DNA of 6,144 nt, taken from assembly GCA_964645985.1 (NCBI GenBank), contig CAZYCC010000095.1, positions 1 to 6,144 on the forward strand, given 5' to 3'. Source of the DNA: CAZYCC01 sp964645985 (GTDB lineage Bacteria > Bacillota > Clostridia > Oscillospirales > CAG-272). The position numbers and the translations under genes were made by a program. Under the pieces are notes generated by a model. The model was not told the DNA's origin. It did not search any database and worked only from the letters and a program-made list of their open reading frames with translations. How positions within the stretch are numbered: position 1 is the stretch's first letter; the number at the start of each line of letters is the position of its first letter. Shown in pieces: positions 1 through 5,880 of this stretch.

Positions 1-174
1 AAGGTGTAGGGTGACCGTACTTTGTCGAGATTTCGACTGCTACCTCTAAGATTTAGTTTTCGGGGAAACCCCACTCCCGCTCGGTCATTTCCACTGCCGC
101 GAGCCGTATGCACTGCTATCGCGGCGGGAACCGCCACTTCGCTCCTCCGGCTCTCTCGAGAAGCGGCCAAGGGT

Positions 175-191
175 GGGGGGCTTTGCCCCCC
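175..191. repeat. Perfect GC hairpin (7-bp stem, TTT loop)
   Basis: Six G's, C-TTT-G and six C's form an uninterrupted 7-bp stem closed by a 3-nt loop. It is followed by a pyrimidine-rich CTCTCTG stretch rather than a T-tract, so it is not an obvious terminator. It lies 26 bases before a stronger hairpin and may belong to the same repetitive intergenic element. Confidence 0.55.
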
Positions 192-216
192 TCTCTGCCC
201 CCCGTTGGATTCCCCA

Positions 217-243
217 CCAAGGGGGAGCTGCGCTCCCCCTTGG
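217..243. repeat. Perfect 12-bp inverted repeat hairpin
   Basis: CCAAGGGGGAGC at 217-228 is the exact reverse complement of 232-243, with a TGC loop at 229-231. There is no following T-tract, so a structural or REP-like element is more likely than a terminator. No gene is close enough on either side in this window to say which transcript would carry it. Confidence 0.65.
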
Positions 244-346
244 AACCCCCACATAACGAACTGTTACGGTGCGCGGGGGTGTTTTCCTCTTTGCGGAGTA
301 GAATCGCGGCGCGGGGGAAAGCACAAGGAGATTGATAGGATTGTCG

Positions 347-500
347 GAAGCGAACAAAATCCCTGCCCTTCGGGGGATGGGGTGTTTTCGGGTGGCGGGG
401 TTGGGATTAGCGTAATTTGCACTGCCCCGCTCAATCGCGGGGGGCAGTCCTCCCCCTCTACTGCCCCGGCTTGCGGCGGGCGCGCGCAAAACCCCGCGCG
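347..500 (-). repeat. Dispersed ~150-bp repeat, copy A (3' of iorB)
   Basis: Positions 347-440 match the reverse complement of 6144-6051 with 4 mismatches over 94 bases by hand alignment. Weaker, gapped similarity continues to about 500 (matching down to about 5981), as far as the terminator-like hairpin. Relative to the upstream gene, iorB on the minus strand, the order is stop codon, hairpin, repeat. This is the same order seen for the other copy behind the GH97 gene. An internal dyad at 422-447 (CTGCCCCGC against GCGGGGGGCAG with a small bulge) could fold. No transposase and no credible protein is encoded. I do not recognise the family; a small non-autonomous mobile element, a conserved 3' UTR/RNA element or a REP-like unit are all possible. 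Confidence 0.8.
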
Positions 501-514
501 GGGGAGGTGGTTTG
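487..514 (-). terminator. Probable weak terminator of iorB
   Basis: Read on the minus strand, 18 bases after the iorB stop, the sequence runs CAAACC, a C-rich stretch, a CCCCGCGCGGGG palindrome (492-503) and then TTTTG. The outer CAAACC and GGTTTTG arms can also pair with a one-base bulge. It corresponds in position to the perfect terminator hairpin behind the GH97 gene (5970-6005) but has a degraded distal arm. Position and T-run support termination; the imperfect stem limits confidence. Confidence 0.45.
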
Positions 515-531
515 CCTTTTCCCGCTTTTCT

Positions 532-1110
532 TTATGGCTGCGCCGCGCCGAGGGCGAAGGCTTTTTTGTTTATCTCGAGGAATTTCTCCGAGACGGTCTG
601 CTCAAGAGCTCTCTCCCAAGACTCGCGGGAGAAGGGAAACTCGCGCGAGAGGTACCCTAATAGGACGATGTTGACCGCCTTCGCAGAACCCGCCCGCAGG
701 GCAAGATCTGTCGCGTCAAGATCCCGCACGCGCACGCCGTGCTCTCGCAGGCGCGTGAGCGCGTTGTGCGGGTAGGCGGCGGCGCCGGTGACGACCGGCA
801 TCGGGTCTATCTCGCGGTTGTTGGTGACAATGAGCCCGCCCGCGCGAAGGTAGGGGGCGTAGCGCGCCGCCTCGAGTTTTTCAAAAGAGAGGATGACATC
901 CGCTTCTCCCGGCGAAACGAGCGGCGAGTGAACCTCGCCCTGCCCGCCGTAGCGCACATAGGTGACGACCGACCCGCCGCGCTGGCTCATCCCGTGCACC
1001 TCAGAGAGCTTCACGTCAAGCCCCTCGCGCAGCAGCAGATTTCCGAGCAGCCGCGCCGCGAGCAGCGTCCCCTGCCCGCCGACGCCGACAATCATCAAGG
1101 ACGTGACCAT
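532..1110 (-). CDS. iorB: Indolepyruvate:ferredoxin oxidoreductase, beta subunit (IorB)
   Basis: Predicted 192-residue cytoplasmic subunit of indolepyruvate:ferredoxin oxidoreductase, which with IorA oxidatively decarboxylates aryl pyruvates from aromatic amino acid transamination to aryl-acetyl-CoA and reduces ferredoxin. The protein is one pyruvate-ferredoxin oxidoreductase gamma-type domain (PF01558-like). Visible family marks are the N-terminal glycine motif G-V-G-G-Q-G (residues 9-14), the E-V-H-G-M-S-Q-R-G-G-S-V block (37-48), the H-S-P-L-V and G-E-A-D-V-I-L-S-F-E-K-L-E-A stretch, and a late N-I-V-L-L-G. Its length matches the family. A start 24 bases upstream (1134) is possible in frame, but 1110 is preferred: GGAGGTGG lies just before it, and the promoter places transcription start near 1131, downstream of the longer start. 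The IorA subunit, which carries the thiamine diphosphate and iron-sulfur sites and is usually encoded directly upstream, is absent here; the gene has its own promoter and is followed by non-coding DNA, so it appears monocistronic. A homologous 2-oxoacid oxidoreductase gamma subunit is the alternative. Confidence 0.92.
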   Translation of the reverse strand: MVTSLMIVGVGGQGTLLAARLLGNLLLREGLDVKLSEVHGMSQRGGSVVTYVRYGGQGEVHSPLVSPGEADVILSFEKLEAARYAPYLRAGGLIVTNNREIDPMPVVTGAAAYPHNALTRLREHGVRVRDLDATDLALRAGSAKAVNIVLLGYLSREFPFSRESWERALEQTVSEKFLEINKKAFALGAAQP

Positions 1111-1112
1111 AA

Positions 1113-1120
1113 CCACCTCC
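1113..1120 (-). promoter_or_regulatory. Ribosome binding site deciding the iorB start
   Basis: On the minus strand GGAGGTGG ends two bases before the ATG at 1110; the GGAGG core is five bases from the start codon. This is close to the anti-Shine-Dalgarno ideal and selects Met at 1110 over the in-frame Met at 1134, which lies upstream of this site. Confidence 0.85.
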
Positions 1121-1137
1121 GAAAATAAAAGCATTTC

Positions 1138-1166
1138 ATTATAACATTAAAGAAACGATTCGTCAA
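1138..1166 (-). promoter_or_regulatory. Sigma-A-type promoter of iorB
   Basis: Read on the minus strand: TTGACG (1166-1161), a spacer of exactly 17 bases, then TATAAT (1143-1138). The -10 is a full consensus match and the -35 differs at one base. Transcription would begin near 1131, giving a leader of about 20 bases with the ribosome binding site inside it. This is the best promoter in the window and implies constitutive or simply regulated expression; no operator overlaps it clearly. Confidence 0.85.
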
Positions 1167-1234
1167 GGAGGGAGAAATCGCGCGGCGCGCCGGGCGGCCG
1201 CCCCCGCGAAAAATAGACCTTCCGCGCTTTCCAT

Positions 1235-1250
1235 TGTTTCGCGTGAAACA
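1235..1250. promoter_or_regulatory. parS-like 16-bp palindrome (or operator)
   Basis: TGTTTCGCGTGAAACA differs at one position (A to G at base 7) from the ParB-binding parS sequence TGTTTCACGTGAAACA that is conserved across Firmicutes and beyond. The arms TGTTTC and GAAACA are perfect inverted repeats. It sits eight bases before two DnaA-box-like repeats. The mismatch falls in the conserved centre, so binding by ParB is uncertain. A regulator operator between the divergent genes is the alternative, although the site is about 100 bases upstream of the iorB transcription start and far from the other promoter. Confidence 0.45.
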
Positions 1251-1257
1251 TATTTTT

Positions 1258-1298
1258 TGTGGAAAAGCGGAAAAATCTGTGGAAAACTCGAAAAAATC
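1258..1298. repeat. Two tandem ~20-bp units each with a DnaA-box-like 9-mer
   Basis: Unit 1 (1258-1277) and unit 2 (1278-1298) both begin with TGTGGAAAA and end in AAAAATC, with 3-4 variable bases between. TGTGGAAAA is the reverse complement of TTTTCCACA, which fits the relaxed DnaA box TTWTNCACA. The two boxes are in the same orientation and exactly 20 bases apart, about two helical turns, so they lie on one face. The segment is far more AT-rich than its surroundings. No dnaA, dnaN, rpmH, parA or parB gene is visible, so an origin role is only a possibility. Confidence 0.5.
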
Positions 1299-1637
1299 AA
1301 CGTTTGCGCGGAAGGCTTCTCCCCGCGTGCGCTTTCCGCCCTATTCTCGGCAACCGGGCATTTTCGCGAGGAGCCTCCTCGCAAAGTTTTCCCGCTTTGC
1401 ATTGGGATTCGCGGCGCGAGCGCAAGCATTTAGCGAAAACATTCGTTTTTGCGAGAAACCCCATCCCCCGCGCCTTCGCTCCCCCTCGCGCCGCAAGCGG
1501 GAGCGATCCCTCCCGCTTTGCCGCAAGGGATTTTCGTTCTTGCGCGCACACCCCGCGCGGGCGTGTCCGCTCCTTCGGCGCTAGCAAGATTTCTTGCCCC
1601 TCTTCCTTGCGCGCAAACCCGCGCGAGCGGGGGCGGG

Positions 1638-1737
1638 NNNNNNNNNNNNNNNNNNNNNNNNNNNNNNNNNNNNNNNNNNNNNNNNNNNNNNNNNNNNNNN
1701 NNNNNNNNNNNNNNNNNNNNNNNNNNNNNNNNNNNNN
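1638..1737. other. Assembly gap (100 Ns)
   Basis: Exactly 100 ambiguous bases, the conventional placeholder for a scaffold gap of unknown size. The same 11-mer, GCGGGGGCGGG, ends the left contig (1627-1637) and begins the right one (1738-1748). The gap may therefore be zero or very short, or may span a GC-rich repeat. Any reading frame drawn across it is meaningless. Confidence 0.97.
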
Positions 1738-1801
1738 GCGGGGGCGGGGCGAAAAATGTTTTCTTCGCGATGATTTTTCTCTTCCTTTTTCTGCTTTTTT
1801 G

Positions 1802-1810
1802 TGATATACT
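1802..1810 (+). promoter_or_regulatory. Extended -10 promoter of the GH97 gene
   Basis: TG, one base, then TATACT (1805-1810) is an extended -10 element with one mismatch to TATAAT. The expected -35 window around 1781-1788 is a T/C-rich run with little resemblance to TTGACA, as is common for extended -10 promoters. Transcription would start near 1817, leaving a leader of about 70 bases. That leader contains two small hairpins, GGCGA/TCGCC (1824-1836) and CTCCGC/GCGGAG (1846-1863), ending just ahead of the ribosome binding site. Confidence 0.6.
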
Positions 1811-1870
1811 GCGTTTGCGAAGTGGCGATTTTCGCCTAAATTTTCCTCCGCCATTGCGCGGAGAGCACGC

Positions 1871-1877
1871 AAAGGAG
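1871..1877 (+). promoter_or_regulatory. Ribosome binding site of the GH97 gene
   Basis: AAAGGAG is followed by 11 bases before the ATG at 1889. The spacing is a little long but no other start codon fits better, and the product from 1889 opens with a proper signal peptide. Confidence 0.75.
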
Positions 1878-1888
1878 AATTTTCTTCC

Positions 1889-4800
1889 ATGAACAAGGGA
1901 AAGCGAAACGACGGTCAAGGGGCCGGCGCCGCAAAGAGGTCGCGCGCAGCGCTGTGGACGGCGCTCCTGCTCCTCGCGGTACTTCTCGCGGGAGCGGTTG
2001 CCGCCGTTGCCGTGAGCGCGGCGGACGACTACGAGGTGTACGCGACAGACCTCGCGCCGCTCTCGGCGAGCGCGGGCGACAGCGGCAACCTCCACTACGA
2101 CGAGGGGCCGAACGGCGGCACCCTCACGCTGCGCAACGCGGGCGACACGATGACCTTCGAGCGCGGCATCTTCGCGCACGTCGACTCGGAAATTGTCTAC
2201 GACGCGCAAAAGTACGGCATTAAGCACTTCTCCGCCTACATCGGCATCAACGACGGCGCGCAGGGATACAAGGACCGCGCGAGCGCCGACTTTGAGGTCT
2301 TCGCCGACACCACGAGCGTCTACAAATCGCCGATTCTGAGAATCGACGACGCGGCGGTTCTCGTCGATGTCGATATTCCGGCGGGGACGAAGCAGGTGCG
2401 CCTCGTCACAACGCAAGCGGACGACTCCAACTACTCCGACCATACCGTGTGGGGAGACGCGAAATTCACGCTCGACGGCAGCCTCTCGGGCGTGCTGGAA
2501 TCGGTCTCGCTCACGATGCCCTCCGCCGTCATCGAGCGCGGCAAGACCGAACAGCTCACCCTCACCGCGGCGGCTATCGGCGGCAAGGTGATCGATAACG
2601 CCGACCTTGACAGCGTGCAGTACACCTCAAGCGCCGACGGCATCATCTCGGTGACGGGCGAGGGCAAGATTACCGGCGAGGCGGCGGGCGAGGCGACAAT
2701 CTCTGTCACCGCGACGAAGGGCGAGGAGAGCGCGAGCGCGCAGCTCACCGTCCACTGCATCGACACCTCGGCAGACGGCACCGTTATGCTCTCCTCTCCG
2801 GGAAAGAATCTCTCGGTGCTGCTCACCCTCTCGGAGGAGGGCAAAATCTCCTACTCGGTGACGAGCGGCAGCACGCTCGTCCTCGAGCCCTCTCTCATCG
2901 GTATCGAGGGCGAGGATGCCGCGCTCTCGAGCGGCTTTACCTATGTCTCGCAGACCGAGCCGAGGGAGATTAACGAAACCTACAAAAACTATTCGGGCGA
3001 CCGGGCAAACGGGGAGGATCACTGCAACGAGCAGTCGGTTGTCTTCTCAAAGGACGGCTTCACCTACACCGTGGTTCTGCGCGCCTACGACGACGGCTAC
3101 GCCGTGCGCTCTCAGGTGGCGAAAGAGGGGCAGGCGCAGCTCGTCATCACCGATGAGAAGACCGCCTACACCCTGCCCGCGGGGACCAATCTGCGCGCCA
3201 TTATCCGCGACGCGAGCGACTTCCTCGACTACACCTACAGCTACGAGGGCGGTTTTTCCTCGAAGACCATCGAGGCGGTGTCAAGGGCAAAGCAGGTCGT
3301 CTGCTTCCCGGCGCTCCTTGAGCACGGGGACGGGCTCTACTCGCTCATTTCCGAGGCGGAGATCTACAGCTCGCACAACGTGATGTACGGCTCCTGCCTT
3401 GTCGCAACCGGCAACAACACCCTCGAGTGCAATCCCGCGCCGAAGGTAGAGGATAACGGCAGGGTGACGGTAGACCTGCCCTTCCAAACCCCGTGGAGGA
3501 TGGGCGTGGTGGGAGATCTCGCCACGATTGTCGAGAGCGACCTCGTCGACAACCTCAACGCGCGCCCGGAGGGCGAGCAGGATCTTTCGTGGATTGAGCC
3601 CGGCGTCACCGGCTGGATGTGGCTCTCGGAGGGGAAAAACGGGCAGAGCAACCGGCAGACCATTATGGACTACGTTGACCTCTGCGCCGAGATGGGGTGG
3701 AAGTACCTCATCCTCGACGAGGGCTGGCAGCCCGGCGCGAAGACCCCCGACAAAGCCTATGACGGGGTGTACAGCTGGTTCCCGCGCGTGCTGAAATACG
3801 CCGAGGAGAAGGGGGTCGGCTTCCTCGTCTGGGTCAAGCACGTCGACCTTGACACCGATGAGGAGCGCAAGGTACTCCACGAGTGGGCGCAGATGGGCAT
3901 CAAGGGAATCAAGGCGGACTTCTTCGACACCGAGTGTCAGGTCAATATGGCGGACATTCAGGAGATCTACCGCATCTGCGGGGAAGAACACCTGCTCTGC
4001 AACTTCCACGGCGCGAACAAGCCGACCGGCGAGCGCGCGACCTATCCGTGGGTCATCTCGCGCGAGGCGGTGCAAGGGCAGGAGTACGGCGGCATCGGCT
4101 CCGCCGCAACGGCAATCTGGCCGTACACCCGCGCGGCGGTGGGCCCGGTCGACATCACGCCGACCCTCTACCCCACGGCGAGCAGCAGCACAACCACCGC
4201 CCATCAGATGGCGATCAACGTTGTCTTCGAGGACGGCTTCCCCTGCATGGCGAGCGACAGCGAGGAGTACCGCAACTGCTCGGTCAAGTCTTACCTCAAG
4301 GCGCTGCCCGCGAAGTGGGACGACCTGCACTTCATTGAGGGCGCGCCCGGCAGCCACACGGTTCTCGCGCGCCGCAGCGGCAGCGAGTGGTGGGTCGGCG
4401 GAATGACGACCTCCGCCCGCACGGTCACGCTCCCGCTTGACTATCTTGACGCCGGGAAGGACTATGTGGCGGTGCTCTACGCCGACGGCGAGGGCCGCCT
4501 CGATGTGGAAACGACCATTCAAGAGGTCCGTTCGGACGGCAGTGTTGAGATCAAAATGCCGACGAATGGCGGCTTTGTCCTGCGCATTCTGCCGAAGGAA
4601 GAGGCAACCGAGGTCACCGAAATTCAGCCCGAGAGCGATGTCTACACGGTGAGCGTCGGCGAGACCGTCAAGGTCAAGGCAAGCGTCGTCCCCGCGGACG
4701 CGGTGCTCTCCGACCTCTCCTTTGAAGTGGCCGACTCGAACCTCGCCGACATCTCGCCTAACGGCACCGTCACGGGCCGCCGCCCGGGGATCACCACCGT

Positions 4801-5878
4801 CACGGTGAAGAACCACGACGGCAAGGTGCAAGCCACGGTTGAGCTGCGCGTCTCGCGCCCGATAGGCTACTATCGCAGCGAGGAGTGGACCATTGTGTCC
4901 GAGGCGGACGGTGCGGCGCCGGTCTTCAGCGAGGCGACGCCGAACGAGGCCAAGATGACTATCGTGAGCGGCGATATGGACAAGGCGACCCCGCCGCATA
5001 TGCTGCTCACCGATGCGCCCGAGGGAGACTTCACCATCGAGGTCAAGGTCTCGGGAGGTCTGAACGCCAACTTCCAGACGGTGGGGCCGGTTGTCTACGG
5101 CGGAGCGCAGAATATGATAGCGATGACCCGCCGCAGCCACTCCTACTTTAACGGCAACGTCTTCTGCCTGCAGTCCTATTTCAACAAGCAGATGAAAGAG
5201 CCTTACGTCGCCGAAACGAAAGCAACCTCCGCCGCATACCTTCGCATCGAGAAGAAGGGCAACGTCTTCACCGGGTCCTACTCCTACGACGGCGAGGAGT
5301 GGACGGCGATTTCCCAGACTGCCACCGCCCCGTCCATTGCGGGCGCGAGCAACCTCAAAGTCGGCATTATCGCCTGCAGCGGCTCGATGACGGCGAAGAA
5401 GACGGTGACGGTCGATGACTTCAAGATTAACGGCGAAGTGCAGCCCTTCATGCTCTATAATGAAAAGAGCGAGCTCGTGCAGCTCGTCCCGCAGACCCTG
5501 CTCGTCCCGAAGGGAACCGGCGCCGCCGCGCTCCCGCCGACCGTCCTCGGCTACTGCTCGGGCGGCGAGTTCATAGACGTGCCGGCCGCCTGGACCGGGA
5601 GCGTCGACACCTCTACCTTAGGCGAGAAGACAGTCGAGGGTAAGGCGGCGGGCGAGTATGAGAGCAGCGCTCTCACGGTCACCTACACCCTGCGCGTCGT
5701 CGAGCGGGACGAGCTCGACCTCACCGGCGACGGGCGGCTCACCATCGCCGACGCGAGCGCCCTCGTCGCGCGCGTCGCCTCGCCCGACGCTCCTCTCACC
5801 GCCCCGGGCGATCTCACAGGCGACGGCAAAGTGACGGTGAAGGACATCGCGCGTGTGCTCGTGTATTTAGGAAAATAG
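1889..5878 (+). CDS. Secreted dockerin-bearing GH97 glycoside hydrolase, retaining alpha-galactosidase type
   Basis: Predicted 1329-residue extracellular enzyme that hydrolyses alpha-glycosidic bonds, most likely alpha-galactosides. Order: basic N-terminus and hydrophobic signal peptide (about 20-42, likely cut after V-S-A at 44); NPCBM carbohydrate-binding module (about 46-197); BIG2 Ig-like domain (203-290); complete GH97 (about 300-903); second BIG2 (909-991); concanavalin-A-like DUF1349-type domain (992-1182); another Ig-like domain, perhaps Big_4 (about 1183-1275); type I dockerin (1277-1329). GH97 marks are R-A-Y-D-D-G-Y-A-V-R (398-407), D-E-G-W (610-613), K-A-D-F-F-D (675-680), N-F-H-G-A-N-K-P-T-G (705-714) and R-E-A-V-Q-G-Q-E-Y (725-733). 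By alignment from memory to Bacteroides thetaiotaomicron enzymes, D677 is the nucleophile and E732 the acid/base; G708 replaces the inverting-type Glu of SusB. The dockerin implies binding to a cohesin; there is no LPXTG or S-layer anchor. It has its own promoter and terminator and no operon partner here. Family is secure; substrate is inferred. Confidence 0.93.
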   Translation: MNKGKRNDGQGAGAAKRSRAALWTALLLLAVLLAGAVAAVAVSAADDYEVYATDLAPLSASAGDSGNLHYDEGPNGGTLTLRNAGDTMTFERGIFAHVDSEIVYDAQKYGIKHFSAYIGINDGAQGYKDRASADFEVFADTTSVYKSPILRIDDAAVLVDVDIPAGTKQVRLVTTQADDSNYSDHTVWGDAKFTLDGSLSGVLESVSLTMPSAVIERGKTEQLTLTAAAIGGKVIDNADLDSVQYTSSADGIISVTGEGKITGEAAGEATISVTATKGEESASAQLTVHCIDTSADGTVMLSSPGKNLSVLLTLSEEGKISYSVTSGSTLVLEPSLIGIEGEDAALSSGFTYVSQTEPREINETYKNYSGDRANGEDHCNEQSVVFSKDGFTYTVVLRAYDDGYAVRSQVAKEGQAQLVITDEKTAYTLPAGTNLRAIIRDASDFLDYTYSYEGGFSSKTIEAVSRAKQVVCFPALLEHGDGLYSLISEAEIYSSHNVMYGSCLVATGNNTLECNPAPKVEDNGRVTVDLPFQTPWRMGVVGDLATIVESDLVDNLNARPEGEQDLSWIEPGVTGWMWLSEGKNGQSNRQTIMDYVDLCAEMGWKYLILDEGWQPGAKTPDKAYDGVYSWFPRVLKYAEEKGVGFLVWVKHVDLDTDEERKVLHEWAQMGIKGIKADFFDTECQVNMADIQEIYRICGEEHLLCNFHGANKPTGERATYPWVISREAVQGQEYGGIGSAATAIWPYTRAAVGPVDITPTLYPTASSSTTTAHQMAINVVFEDGFPCMASDSEEYRNCSVKSYLKALPAKWDDLHFIEGAPGSHTVLARRSGSEWWVGGMTTSARTVTLPLDYLDAGKDYVAVLYADGEGRLDVETTIQEVRSDGSVEIKMPTNGGFVLRILPKEEATEVTEIQPESDVYTVSVGETVKVKASVVPADAVLSDLSFEVADSNLADISPNGTVTGRRPGITTVTVKNHDGKVQATVELRVSRPIGYYRSEEWTIVSEADGAAPVFSEATPNEAKMTIVSGDMDKATPPHMLLTDAPEGDFTIEVKVSGGLNANFQTVGPVVYGGAQNMIAMTRRSHSYFNGNVFCLQSYFNKQMKEPYVAETKATSAAYLRIEKKGNVFTGSYSYDGEEWTAISQTATAPSIAGASNLKVGIIACSGSMTAKKTVTVDDFKINGEVQPFMLYNEKSELVQLVPQTLLVPKGTGAAALPPTVLGYCSGGEFIDVPAAWTGSVDTSTLGEKTVEGKAAGEYESSALTVTYTLRVVERDELDLTGDGRLTIADASALVARVASPDAPLTAPGDLTGDGKVTVKDIARVLVYLGK
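5717..5875 (+). other. Type I dockerin coding segment (residues 1277-1329)
   Basis: Two calcium-binding repeats start at D1277 and D1308, 31 residues apart, each reading D-L-T-G-D-G with a closing Asp at loop position 12 (D1288, D1319). Position 3 of both loops is Thr rather than the more usual Asn or Asp. Each loop is followed by a short helix (A-S-A-L-V-A-R-V and I-A-R-V-L-V-Y-L). Residues 10-11, which in studied dockerins contribute to cohesin recognition, differ between repeats (I-A against V-K). The protein ends four residues after the second helix with G-K, a normal dockerin end. It would tether the enzyme to a cohesin-bearing scaffold or cell-surface protein not seen in this window. 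Confidence 0.88.
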
Positions 5879-5880
5879 AC

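Larger units (their letters stand above)
1..346. other. Non-coding region with several GC-rich hairpins
   Basis: I see no credible gene here. The open frames that cross it are proline/arginine/serine-rich, start at TTG or without a ribosome binding site, and resemble no family I know, as expected of GC-rich non-coding DNA. What it does hold is dense dyad symmetry: a small GGGG-AAA-CCCC hairpin (62-72), a 7-bp stem with a 16-nt loop (96-102 with 119-125), a 5-bp stem (123-127 with 131-135), and two stronger perfect hairpins listed separately (175-191, 217-243). This packing of short GC-rich palindromes resembles the repetitive intergenic DNA of GC-rich Clostridia. No tRNA, rRNA or CRISPR array was recognised. 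Confidence 0.6.
1167..1637. other. Intergenic region without a convincing gene
   Basis: No frame here has a ribosome binding site plus recognisable protein; the open frames are arginine/proline-rich products of GC-rich DNA and several run into the N gap. Contents I can support: a parS-like palindrome and two DnaA-box-like tandem repeats (1235-1298, listed separately), a perfect 7-bp hairpin with GCC loop (1366-1382), a 7-bp GCGGGAG/CTCCCGC hairpin with a 6-nt loop (1497-1516), and a CCCGCGCGGG palindrome (1552-1561). The stretch 1459-1541 resembles the end of the 150-bp repeat (see findings). The right boundary is the assembly gap, so anything crossing it cannot be judged. Confidence 0.55.

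Noticed and set aside
276..286. GGGGTGTTTTC shared with 379-389, suggesting another repeat copy
   Set aside because: The match is only 11 bases in GC-rich DNA and the flanks do not align convincingly.
22..660. A 212-residue frame on the plus strand at the window start
   Set aside because: It begins at a TTG without a ribosome binding site, runs through several hairpins and repeat copy A, and overlaps the end of iorB; the composition is that of non-coding GC-rich DNA.
417..674. Small frames in both repeat copies that begin with the same M-H-C-P-A-Q-S-R peptide (also 5814-6074 minus)
   Set aside because: The shared start simply reflects the DNA repeat. The frames diverge and shift after the first residues, so protein-level selection is not supported.
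1111..1134. Longer IorB start at 1134, adding eight residues
   Set aside because: The strong ribosome binding site is downstream of that codon, the predicted transcription start is near 1131, and the family begins shortly before the glycine motif, which fits Met at 1110.
1235..1250. Catabolite-repression (cre) site for the glycoside hydrolase gene
   Set aside because: The palindrome does not fit the TGWAANCGNTNWCA pattern and lies about 550 bases (including the gap) upstream of the GH97 promoter.
1259..2443. Long frames crossing the N gap on both strands
   Set aside because: The gap length is a placeholder, so frame continuity across it has no meaning; the visible parts are low-complexity Arg/Pro-rich and have no family resemblance.
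3281..5140. A 619-residue open frame on the minus strand opposite the GH97 gene
   Set aside because: It is rich in Arg, Ala, Val, His and Asp with no recognisable domain, signal or ribosome binding site, and lies wholly opposite a well-supported enzyme. Long antisense frames are expected in high-GC coding DNA with biased third positions.
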